DNA of 64,000 nt from Planococcus citri. Lineage: Eukaryota > Arthropoda > Insecta > Hemiptera > Pseudococcidae. The notes beneath the pieces were generated by a model. It ran no database searches, had not been told where the DNA came from, and was given only the letters and a program-made list of their open reading frames with translations. Below, one piece after another: positions 53,601-64,000 of this stretch. A program made the position numbers and the translations under genes. The stretch covers positions 65,286,001 to 65,350,000 of the forward strand of contig NC_088679.1 of NCBI RefSeq assembly GCF_950023065.1, given 5' to 3'. The number at the start of each line of letters is the position of its first letter. The stretch's first letter is position 1.

Positions 53601-56600
53601 GGAGGGGGAGGGACTTCTTCATTGTTTCATAAACAACTCATATTTGATCTCAAGTTTTGAAAAAAAAATTCTCAGAAGGCTTTCATTTTTTTTACCCCTT
53701 GCTCACATCGGCTCCCAGTAGCACTGTAATTCCCCTCGTAACCAAAATTTCAAGTGCTTAGGTTCATTTTTTGGATTTTTCTGGAAAATTATTTAAAAGT
53801 TATAACATTTGAAAAAAAAAATTGTCAGCAGAGTGATTTTTAAGCCTTTTTCTTGAAATATGATTTTTTTTCAGCAAAACGAACCAATGCAAATTTTCAA
53901 AGAAGTTGTTAGTACAAGTACCTAATTGGTTTTTTGGAAAGATTTTTCATCTGTTGTGTCTTCATGATCCCCCACCTTGAAATCAAATTAAAAATTTCTG
54001 AATAAAATTAAACTATGGCGCTGTTGTAACACTGGGAGTGGCTCAATTTAAAATTGAAATCGCGAGAAAAATTAATTTTAAATTAGCAACAAAAAAATCT
54101 CAAAAAAATTATTTGAATTCTCAAAAAAAATGTTAACTGAATTTCAAAAAAAATTTTAACTGAATTTCAAAATACGTAAATTCAAAATAAATATTGGAAA
54201 ATTTATTTTAAAAATAAAGAATAAGTTCATCCATCTGTAATCACTGTGAAAAAAGCTCATTTGAAATCTTGAAAGAATTCCAAATTAGGTATAAATGGCC
54301 ACCATAAAATTTAGATAATATTCTTCAACGCCACAATAAAGTGTAACTACCTACCATGTTTGAAATTGAAACAAAAGACGATACGATACCTAGTCTTTTT
54401 TTCTAAAAAAAAAAATGATTTAAAATCTCGAGAAAAAAACATTTGAGATCACCACAAAAAATTCTTTACCAATACAATATTGGAAATCAAATTCTATAAA
54501 TCATCATCAAAATCGCCACAAAAAATTCCATTCAAAATTAGGTCGGCCCTACAAAGACATGTAGACATTGTAGGCATTCAAAATTATCATGAAGAAATGA
54601 GCCTTTACCAAAAGCTGTGGTAAATGGTTCATATAATCATAAAAAAATCATCTACAATCACTATACAAAGAAATTTATTTGAAATCACTAAAAAAAAATT
54701 GAAAATTTAAGAAAAAATGAGATCAATCACCACCAAAAAAATGTATTCTGAATCACCACAACAAGAATTATTATGAATCATGTGAACAGCATCGCTTTTT
54801 TACCACAAAAAAATTGCAGTAGGATTACTTAGATACTTATTATCTCACCAAAGATATAACACGTCCTTATTAATGAGCTTTAAAATTTCAACCACTACTG
54901 AAGTAAACAAATTTCGGAATACCTACTTCATTACCATACATATCAACAAAATAACCAATCATAGAGAGCTTATAAGCCACCCTTATATCAGACTGTCAGG
55001 TAGGAAAAAATAAATTTAAAAATCAAGATGAGGAATTAAATTTTAACAAAAGAAAATGTTCCAAATTTACCTCAGAACAAGAATTTATTTTAAATTTATA
55101 AAATATCCAGACAGATATTCGAACACAATGGATCATTAAAACCCTCCCTTTGGCTTCTCAAATTTGTTTTTAATGAGGTAATGACTATCTTGTTACAGAA
55201 GGGGGGGGGGGGTAAAAAAGATAATAAATAAAATTTCAACTAAAGAAAAGTTCAAAAATCTCACAGCAGGTAGTAAAAAATCTTAAATAAATAGAATCTT
55301 CACAAAATCAATTTCACAATAGACAGTCATTTTAAATTTATAACAGAGGATTAAGATATAAGTATTTGAACACAATGGGTTGTAAAAACATCTTATCTTA
55401 GAATGAGATAATCACACCGAAAGTTATAGATAGGTACCTTGAGTTAATATCTTTCCCATTGTCCAATTTTGAAACAAGTTTGTGCTGTAGCCAAGGGGGC
55501 AAAGGGGGCATCGCAAAAATTTAAAATGAAACTCGCAAAAATGGATGTTTTTTATCGTTTTTTGAATTCTTTTTTTTTTAATATTCACAGTCGCTTCTTT
55601 GCTCCTTGAGCATGTAAACCTTCATTTTCATGAAATTATCACACATCACGAAAAATGTTCAGAAAAATTAGCTAACTTAGGTACCTAATTAATTTTAATT
55701 TCGATTTTTCATGTCTAAAAATCTCTAGCTACGCCACTGTATTTGATAAGCATGTTTTTTTTTTTTTTTGATAAAAGGGCCAGATATCCCAACACAATGG
55801 TTGATGAAAATTTTACCTATTGTTCATTTTTAAAATTCAACATCTACCCTTCCTGGGTGTAAATTAATAAAACTGACGTCGTCGGCTTCCATTTTGATTT
55901 TCCCCTTTTTTTGGTTCAAATTTTTGCAATTAGGTAATTTCAATTACTCGAGAAACTATTAGAAGTACATAATTGCAATTATAATTATAGCGTGCACTGC
56001 TTCATATTACACCTCACCTACCTATGTGTGAAAAATTTAGAGGAAATTACAAGCATCTGAATGGTAAATGTACACTGAGTGTCCTAATAGTTAGTCATGA
56101 GTCGGTGTGGTTACTTTATTTCTTACTAAGTACTAGTAGGTAAGTTTATCTTATTATGCATGTGACACATTAATGCTAATTCCTAGTATGTTTCATGTAC
56201 CTCAACTGAGAATTGCTCCACACTACCCCTCTACTAGAGAAATAACAACTTCAGACCACGGCTGGATCAACGACGTATTATTAATTACTTACCTACAATT
56301 TACTTAGTACGTATATGTAAGTTGAGATGAAGTTAACTTAATCACGTTATGATATTGATAAGTTGTGTAATGTTAAGGGTGAGTAATAAGGAACCGCTAG
56401 GTAAGTTGTTGTACCCCCATATTCCACAATAAACCAGCCCCACTCACGAGATGGTGAGACTGAGGAACCCGCGAAAAAAGGTTATTCCCTTAAGAGAACA
56501 CTATGGCCAAAGTATTTCTCAGCGTACAAACTGAAAGTGATAGTGTCTGTGCTACACTCAATAAGAAATGCTGGATTTTCCAGAGTGACATAAAACTAGT
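50610..56600. other. No gene recognised
   Basis: Long AT-rich stretch. Phrases such as ATCACCACAAAAAATTC (54400-54780) and AAAATTTTAACTGAATTTC (54120-54180) recur loosely, suggesting eroded repeats. Poly-T, poly-G (55200-55212) and poly-A runs are present. The possible exons are not supported. Confidence 0.45.
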
Positions 56601-56612
56601 ATAGGTAGGTAT

Positions 56613-57088
56613 CAGAGTCCTGCACGGTATAGTTGATTCAACTAGTTATCTGTGGGAGTATTCGAATAATCTAAACTATGAGTTGTCAACTAGATAACTA
56701 TTGACAGCGCGCGCATCAAATAGTTACCAACTACTCCCAACTCCGGTTACTTTGTACGGTATGGTTAACTAGCTAGTTGATCCAACTATTTCTCGTTGTG
56801 TTAGGAGTACATAGGCAAGGGGTGACGAGCATACCTATTTCCGATAAGATTTCGGATAAATATGCTATAGGTGGGGATAATTCAACTAGTTGGAATAGTT
56901 ATTCCAACTAGTTGAATAGTTATCTGAATAACCATCTGACGATTAAGTTAGTTATCTGCGCGTCAACTATAACAACGCATCGTTAGACAGGTTGACTATT
57001 GCCTGCGATGAGTCACCTCTATAGTTAACTTGAGTTAGCGTTGCCAACCAACTAGTTATAACTATTAACTATACCGTGCAGGACTCTG
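56613..57088. mobile_element. hAT-type MITE (476 bp), exact 8-bp target duplication
   Basis: It begins CAGAGTCCTGCACGGTATAG and ends with the perfect inverse (22-bp terminal repeat). GTAGGTAT is duplicated exactly at 56605-56612 and 57089-57096, the 8-bp hAT signature. The interior is packed with ACTAGTT, AACTATT and CCAACTAGTTG words in both orientations, likely subterminal transposase-binding sites. No coding sequence. The perfect ends and duplication suggest recent movement. Confidence 0.92.
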
Positions 57089-57155
57089 GTAGGTATAGGT
57101 AGTTGATTCGAAGGAATTATTCAAATGGGCTCACTTTACTAAAAAAATTTATATG

Positions 57156-59140
57156 TAAGGGTAGTGGTAGAGGCACCAAAATATGAACCACTTTTTTTTG
57201 GAGGATTGCCAATTGAAAACTATAGGGTGTGGAAACCTCCACAAAGGCTTAAAATGAAGTTCCATCCTCCCACTAACACTGTACAAAACTTCATGAGTGA
57301 AGGTCAACTGTAAGTTTTTTTTTTATTGTTGAGTGAGGAGTGTCAGAATGACCATTTGAAATTTTGGACGCCTAATATGGACCACCTAAAGAATTTCAAA
57401 ATAAACATATTTTTGGGTAATTCTCAAAAAAAAGGTAAAAATCATGTACATGGCAAATTTCTCAAAGGTTTTAGCATGAAATTTTTTATTTATTTTTTGG
57501 TCCATTCAAGGATCATCCCCCACACATTTCACATATGGTATTGAGATTTTTGACCCCTCCTTTCATTGGTGTACATTCGATTTTATACCCCAAATGTCCT
57601 TCGACTTGGCTGTCACACGCCATGTTTTTGAAAATGAATGTTACAAAGTGTCATGAACTTCATTTTTTGGGGGGAAAATTCACACATTCTCATTATCATA
57701 GAACACGAAGGTCCATTATTGTGCAAATTGCAATTGGAATAAGTCCATAGGAAGCTGACATTTCACATTTGAAAACTGTCACACACTTTTTGCGCAAATT
57801 TTAGAGCAATTTTCAATTATTTTTGGTAGCTTCCCAATCCAACATTTTTTTCTGGCAAGTGGCTACACTGGTTCACTGTCCTCATAAAAATGTTACCCCG
57901 CAATGTTATTTTCAAAACCTACGCAATGGCTCGTTCTGATCGTACTTGTCTCTGAAAATATGATATTTCGCAAAATCGGTGTCCTTCGGCTTGCCTTTTT
58001 ATTTACGCAGATGAACCCGCCAAAAACGATAATTGAGAAAGGGAATTTATTCTACATGATAAGTACACATTTATTAGGTGTTAAAAATCGAATAATGTCC
58101 AGTAGGTAAGGCTAGAAACGAAAAAACGTTGAGATTGTCCTTCGGCTTGTCCAGCGCCCATTTGTCCTTCGACTTGGCCAAATTTCAGACAGCTGTACTT
58201 TTATCGCGCTAGTCGACATATTACACGATAATACAAGCAAAATTTGACATTTTCTCCCTCCCCACACCTCACCTCTACCCCTACCAAAAAAATAAGTCCA
58301 GATTCGAACTCTGCGGCCTGAAAAACAAATTAACCTATTACACGATAATATAAGCAATTCCCCCTTCCCACGCCTCACCTTCCACCTCTACATAAAAAAT
58401 AACTCCAGATTCGAATTCTACGACCTCGAAAACATATCAATCGACATATTACACATCGATGAGGGTTGAATCCTAATTATCGCTGTTTTAGGGGGACCGG
58501 GGTCCACAGTGGGGGGATTGAATTGAGGCCAACACTAGAAAAGGGATCTGGGACACCTATACAAATGATTCCCACTTGAAATTTTCCAAAAGAATGATTT
58601 TACATCAAAATTGACCTTTTTTTTTTGAGAATTACCCTTTTACGTTTCAAAACATCATAATTATTTATTTGTAGAAATGAACAAAAAAATTATTTCAAGC
58701 ATTCCTCTCTTCAGCGGCTGTAAGAAATGATAAAAATGAGTAAAAAATTCAATATTACAGGTGGTCCATATTAGCGCACCCCATAAAAAAACAAAACTTT
58801 GCACCAAAAATTTCTGTAAGTACATACCCACATTTTTAGCAAAAACTGATCACTTCAGCAGAACCTACGTCCTTTTTGATATTATAAACGTCAATAACGT
58901 TTAGAAAATTACATCATATATATATTTCAATAAAAGTTGAAAAACACTTTAGAAAAAATTTTTAGTGTCTCAAAACAGTTTTTTGTAAATTTCTCAGCGA
59001 GTTTTGACTTTACAGTTGCAATTTTTGTCTGATTCGTTTTTTTGGTGAAATAAATACATCGGAAAACATTTTTTCCTGACAGATTGCGCTAATTACCGAT
59101 GAGAACGGGCGCTGGTCCATAATTGGCGCCCTTACCCTTA
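57156..59140. repeat. Nested inverted repeats sharing an ATATGGACCACC motif
   Basis: Outer pair: TAAGGGTA-N-GGCACCAAAATATGAACCAC at 57156-57190 and its approximate inverse at 59109-59140. Inner pair: GGACGCCTAATATGGACCACC at 57366-57386 and its approximate inverse at 58759-58780. Between them a TGTCCTTCG-CTTGGC word recurs (57597, 57990, 58137, 58168). This may be an old ~2-kb DNA element with repeated subterminal motifs. No transposase recognised. Confidence 0.4.
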
Positions 59141-59149
59141 TTTCATTTT

Positions 59150-61700
59150 TAAAATTTTGAAAATTGCCCTCACAACAGCTTTTTAGAATTCTTAAATTAT
59201 CAAAAATTCACCATAAAACCAAAAAATCAACTTCACATGAAATTTTGTTTTTTTTGGGGGGGTTTTAGTACAGTATTTATCCCCTTTCGATTTAGTTTGG
59301 TTTCATTTGAATTGTAGAGCGCCAGTTCGAAAGGCTCACTTGTTAGCTTATATAGGTAATACTCATAGATGTAACTACATATGTCAATTGATCGATCTCA
59401 GCAGCCACATTGATAGAATGGCAGTACTACTCGGCACCAACTCGAAGAGGGTCTAGGTACTTCGTTACAGGCCAAGTTCAACTTTAGCAGTCTTGCTGTT
59501 ACACGTCGCTTACAAATACAATTTATCGAGTGGCCTTGATCAGAATTAAAATTGATGGGGAAAAAAGTAGGTAATAGGTAGAACACGTGTACGTGTACGT
59601 GAGTAATACACAACTACATTCTATTCTACGAGATTTTTCTGCGTTTAAGACGAGCTGCCGAAGTTCACGCCATTGCGATCCGCGATCGTGATTACTTCTT
59701 GATGACTGCAGGATTATCACCTGATCAGTGATTGGCTCATCAAAACAGAATGATGCTCTAGCCTTAGGGTAAAGAAAAGCGTACCTAATATCAAAACATT
59801 TAAGTTTACTGGTAGATGTGCAACCATCGATCAACCAGAACGACTCGTTTCAAATTCGAAATCAAAATGCAGAAGGTCTCTGTGAGCAGGATTAAAATGA
59901 GCTTTAGGATCAGGGCTCAGTTGCACTCGTTCAAATTGAAGATAGGTAAGGTACAGTACACAATGACGTCTACGAGCTCGAGTGCTTTTTGAAGACTTTC
60001 GCGAGTTTCGAGTTCGAGTAGGTACATAAACATCAACGATCAACGTAACCGTGTAAAGTAGGTATCAAGTTGAATAGGTAGGTAGTAAGTAAGTACCATT
60101 CATTCTTAATACACATCATTAATCATCGCTGAAGTTAGAGTTAAACTAAAATACATATCTCAAAAAGTCAGTGCAGTAAGCATTACGTACCTATACTAGC
60201 TCTCGTCTCTCGTACTCGTATTTATGAGGCTCTTCTACGATGGCTTGTTCATATTTTCAGCGTTTCGCTCACAGTCACATCTTACTCGTAAGCACTTGAA
60301 CAATATTCTTACACAAAAAATACAATACACAATGTAGCACCATAAACTGTTATCGCGGCCGAAGACGAAAACACGTGTATATTATCGTATCGAAGTACTC
60401 GTACTTATGGTACCTAGCGATTTTTACGAGCGAAACGAAAAACGAATACTCGATTTAGTAATAACTAATAACTAATAATCGCCACCGCCGGTACGCGAAT
60501 GCAACATGTTAAAATATCAGCGATACCATGGACCATGCGTACTGTGATCGCGATTATACTGTAGCACACTGCACTCGCCCATCGACCTATCGTAATCTCA
60601 ATTCTCAATGTCTACCCATACCCAGGCACAGGCTGAGGCTATGCTGCCGTAGCATGGTGCGAAACGACACCGTCGCGTCGCCGAAAGTCGTCCTACGTCG
60701 TTCAATCTCCTTGCTCCGATCCGATGCTACGTAAACGTACGATCATCGAAAGCGCGAACACCGAATCCCGAATGGCGAAGGCGAATATACGTCATGTCAG
60801 TTACAGTTGCTTTGCTTTATCAACATTACCTAATGTACATAAACCGAGAAATACCTATTACGAGTTGGGTATATACAACCGTTTATCAGTTTCAAATTTT
60901 AGCTACGAACGGCGTAATCGCGAACGTACAGTGGTTCCTAATTGTACCATATTATACGATTCATTGTGTTTTGTATTTATACTTACAACCTACATTCCGT
61001 TAATTTATGTGTATTTTATGGTACCTGCTCCGCTACCAGGTAGGCAGGTACCAATAATACCTGTATCCACGCATGTTTTATCAAATGTCCAATGTTTAGG
61101 TATTACATAAGTCTATCCAGTAAGCAGCTAAAGCCCGCACTGCAATCCCATTCCTACTAGCTAACTTGTTCGTGGATTCCGTCCTCATCTCCTCACACTT
61201 TACAGCTAGGTACACACTGAGCAAGAAGGAGAAGATGACTTCTTGCGTCTTACAATTATTCGAGGTGCTGCCATGACCCAGCTACGCCGGATGTCCGACA
61301 CTGTATCTGGAAACGAAACCAGAATGACAATGAATGAAAAAAAGTACGAAGAAACGAAATTGAATCGAATTAAATCCTCGGAATGAGAAGTCGAAAGCCA
61401 CGCTAACGTATTTCATTCATTATAATGACTGATTACAATGTACGTATCTCTCTGGCTATCAGTGTGCTGAAATTGACGTAGCTGTAGTTCACTGATACAC
61501 GAAAAGTTTTATTGTAGTCGTGATATCGGTAGATAATTGTTCTTCATTCGCTGTAGCGTGCTGTTGTGGCGATTAGTAGAAAATTTTTCTCAACAGTTTT
61601 TAGGAAATCAGATGGGGCACTTTTTTTTTAGAAATTACGATTAAACTCAAAACATATTCCATCCCTTCCAAAAAAATGTTATGATCCACCAATTTATCAT
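59150..61700. other. No gene recognised; GC-richer patch
   Basis: The part 59600-61300 has higher GC and more CpG than its surroundings, which can mark promoters or 5' exons. The ORFs at 60528-60734 and 60724-61110 look random. It could contain the far-upstream first exon of the minus-strand ATPase gene, but nothing in the sequence proves it. Confidence 0.35.
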
Positions 61701-61714
61701 TAGTACTCTAGCGT

Positions 61715-63130
61715 GCCCGTGATTTATGAAATTTCATTTTTTTAAAGTTTTGCAATGTACTCGAACCTATTTTCAAAAAAAAAAAAAAATTGTTATTACC
61801 AGAAAACTGTTGCATGTCGTTGCGAGAAGCGAGAACATTTTTGAAGTCGTGAAATTCAACTTTCCGCGTCCAAAATAAATTACATCTTTTTCGGGACAAT
61901 TTCTTCAAATTTTTAGAGGCATTAGAGTTTCCAGAAAACATTCAAGTGTCGGACCTCTCGAGATCATCGCTCTTCCAAATCATGAAATTTTAATTTGATT
62001 TTTGAAGCTTGCAATGGCATTCAAAGTACTCGTATGAGAAAAAGCAAATCAATTTTTGGAGTTTTCATGACCTCCGAATTATGAAATTTCAATTTATGCA
62101 GGGTGATTTGGATAAGACCTGAAAAATTAAAACCACGTATTCTACTCATGAATATAGGAGTAAAAAATGTTATACACCATGGACCAAAACCTCTTCATTT
62201 CGGAGTTATTGACCTTTAAAGAGGGCCAGCTGTTTTCTTAAAATTGACCATTTCGGCGTCTCTATTGAAAATTTTTAGGGGGTAGGTGGTGGAAAAAGTG
62301 AAGTGAGATCTCAGAAATGTAGAGTATCATTCTTTTCTGTTTTGGTCCATAACTTGATGTTTTGAAGTCAGAAATGTGTTTTCTTACATGAAAAACAATC
62401 AAAAAACTTGAAGTTGAATTGAATTATTTTGAATTTTATTAATTAATGCGGTAGTACTTCTCATTCAACACTCATTAAACGGTAATTTCTCTTTTTTGGT
62501 CTACTGGATGATAAAATTTTTCAATTTTGACAAACTCTCTAATTTTTTATAAACTAATCACTTTGAAGGTTTCCTGTACTCAATTTTCAATTTTTATTTT
62601 TTTTTATTTTTTTTAAAAAATGCTATTCCTCAATAAAACGTTATTCATCTCAACCAATATGCTCACTTTGGCAACACCGCAAAATTTGTAACCGTAAATT
62701 ACGATTTCGTTTCCTAAAAACAATAGAAATTGCTGGCTGACAAATGATTGCACTTCAAATGAACTAATTTAAGAGGTAAAAAATTTGAAAACGAAATTGT
62801 AGCTAGTAGGTACGCTTCCTTGATTTGAATAGGCAAAATGTATAAATGCAGTGTTGCCATATTTTACACAACTTTAATTGCAAATATCTCATAAGGGGTT
62901 GGTTTTTCAAATTTTTTGCATAGGAAATTTTTTCTCAATTCGACGAGTGGAATAAGTGGTTTCAATTTTTCAGGTCTTATCCGAATCACCCTGTATTTTG
63001 AGGCTTTCATTTACCTATCTCCGAATTACAAAATTTCATTCTATATTTTGGAGCTCTCATGGCCTCCAAACTATGAAAAATTGAATCAATTTTTGGAATT
63101 TGCATGACCTCCAAATTTACGAAATTTCGT
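61715..63130. repeat. Degenerate TCATGACCTCCGAATTATGA tandem array
   Basis: Units of roughly 60-80 bases carrying CATGACCTCC-AATTATGAAATTTCAATTT and TTTTTGGAGTTTT occur at 61715-62098 and continue at 62994-63130 after an 895-bp insertion. Copies are well diverged. Confidence 0.6.
62099..62993. mobile_element. 895-bp inverted-repeat element inside the array
   Basis: It begins CAGGGTGATTTGGATAAGAC and ends with the inverse. The first 30 bases match at 29 positions, and similarity extends to about 55 bases (AAACCACTTATTCCACTC), perhaps beyond. TA or TAT occurs at both borders (62095-62097 and 62994-62996), so a TA-type duplication is likely. No ORF. It splits the tandem array cleanly. Confidence 0.8.
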
Positions 63131-63207
63131 TTTGAATTAAACAACTGATGGTATGAGTAGGTAAGTACATAAGTACCTATTCGACAAAAAATTGAACAAA
63201 ACAATTT

Positions 63208-63680
63208 TTGAATGAATAAATTTTTATTTAGAGACGCCCAGCAACTTAGGCTTTTTTGCGTCTGCTGTTTTTGACACAGATTACAAATATTAATTCATTT
63301 TGCACAGATGATTACAAATACATTCAACAATATAACAACAAATATAACATGAAAAAAATAAACAGGAAATATATAACATGCAAAAGAAAAATAACATTGA
63401 AAAAAATTGAGAAAAAGCACTAAGGAAAAAATAATGTGTTTAAATATCATTGAATAAGTTAGACTCTTTTAGAAAAATGAACAATTTCTGGCACAGATTT
63501 TCATCATCAGCTTTCAGATGAGCATATTTAAAGTCACTGCCTAATATATTTTCTACTTTTGATTTGTATAGTATGCATGAGTCCAGTATATGTTGAATGG
63601 TTACATCTGTATCACAAGTTGGGCATTTTTTCAGAGATTTTTCTGAGAAGAGTGAGCTGTGTGTAAATGTCAGGGCTTCA
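63208..63680 (-). pseudogene. LINE ORF2 C-terminus and 3' UTR (truncated)
   Basis: The minus strand encodes HSSLFSEKSLKKCPTCDTDV, then TIQHILDSCILYKSKVEN, ending in a stop near 63440. CP-C------H-L--C is the C-terminal zinc knuckle of Jockey/R1-like ORF2. The 3' UTR follows, ending in GCTGGGCGTCTCTAAATAAA. The 5' side breaks off into the (TACCCG)n array. Confidence 0.75.
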
Positions 63681-64000
63681 AACCCGTACCCGTACCCGTA
63701 CCCAAATACCCGAATACCCGAATACCCGAACAAAAATCCAACAATTTCTGTACCCAAACCCGTACCCGTACCCGAAAAATGAAATGAGGAATACCCGAAC
63801 CTGTACCAGTACCCGATAGAGACTATTCTGAACCCAAATACCCGAAAATACCTGATAGATCGGGTACAGTTCGGGTATTTCGCCTAAAATACCCGAACCC
63901 ATACCTGTACCCGAACGTTTAAAATTTTCATACCCGTACCCGATACCCGTACCCGATTCTCTGAGAAATAAATCTGTACCCGTACCCGATACCCGTACCC
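63675..64000. repeat. (TACCCG)n-like simple tandem array
   Basis: Hexamer-based CCCGTACCCGTACCCG interspersed with CCCGAATACCCGAATACCCG runs to the window edge. ORFs in it (GYGYGFG and VRVRV peptides) are translations of the repeat. It joins the truncated LINE directly. Confidence 0.9.

Noticed and set aside
60724..61110. 128-codon plus ORF in the GC-richer patch
   Set aside because: No domain, no splice context; residue pattern looks random.
63440..63757. Full 105-codon minus ORF as a gene
   Set aside because: Only the C-terminal ~70 residues are LINE-derived; the N-terminal GYGYGFG part is the hexamer array.

Overview
The window is eukaryotic nuclear DNA: AT-rich, intron-containing, full of transposon remnants and minisatellites, with no operons. 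It is most probably from an arthropod. The one clear gene is insect-like, the LINE fragments resemble insect families, and short TTAGG runs (the insect telomere word) occur. The many GTAGGTACCTA and ACGAGTAC words are seen in some sap-sucking Hemiptera and in Lepidoptera; I cannot settle the order by eye.

The only gene I can build completely lies on the minus strand. Seventeen coding exons between 45767 and 30285 join with consistent phase into a 1247-residue P5B-type P-type ATPase (ATP13A2/ATP13A3 family, polyamine transporters of late endosomes and lysosomes). All signature motifs are intact: TGES, PPALP, DKTGT, KGSPE, TGDN and GDGAND. An acceptor before the ATG shows that at least one more non-coding 5' exon lies upstream. 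A second candidate is a single first coding exon of an unidentified membrane protein at 22544-22399 (minus).

Layout: 1-1.4 kb, two LTR-retrotransposon primer-binding-site-like signatures; 2.2-3.5 kb, a broken LINE reverse transcriptase split by a 455-bp insertion; 4.7-5.4 kb, a hAT-type MITE with an exact 8-bp target duplication; 5.6-6.7 kb, two unassigned ORFs; 9.5-17 kb, GGTAAATTAC minisatellites holding LINE 3' tails and a 574-bp MITE with TA duplication; 20.6-21.8 kb, dispersed repeats; 22.4-22.8 kb, candidate exon and promoter; 25-29.3 kb, a ~33-bp minisatellite with a 494-bp higher-order duplication and an 892-bp palindromic (foldback) element; 30-46 kb, the ATPase gene, with a 1.66-kb inverted-repeat element and a nested inverted repeat in one intron; 47.8-50.6 kb, Jockey-like LINE pieces, a 457-bp tandem duplication and two tRNA-like (SINE-type) modules; 56.6-57.1 kb, a second hAT-type MITE; 57.2-59.1 kb, nested inverted repeats; 61.7-63.1 kb, a degenerate tandem array split by an 895-bp inverted-repeat element; 63.2-64 kb, a LINE 3' end running into a (TACCCG)n array.

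The most striking theme is non-autonomous elements inserted into tandem arrays. The array sequence on both sides lets the empty site and the target duplication be read directly. All comparisons were done by eye; identities and exact repeat borders are approximate unless stated.
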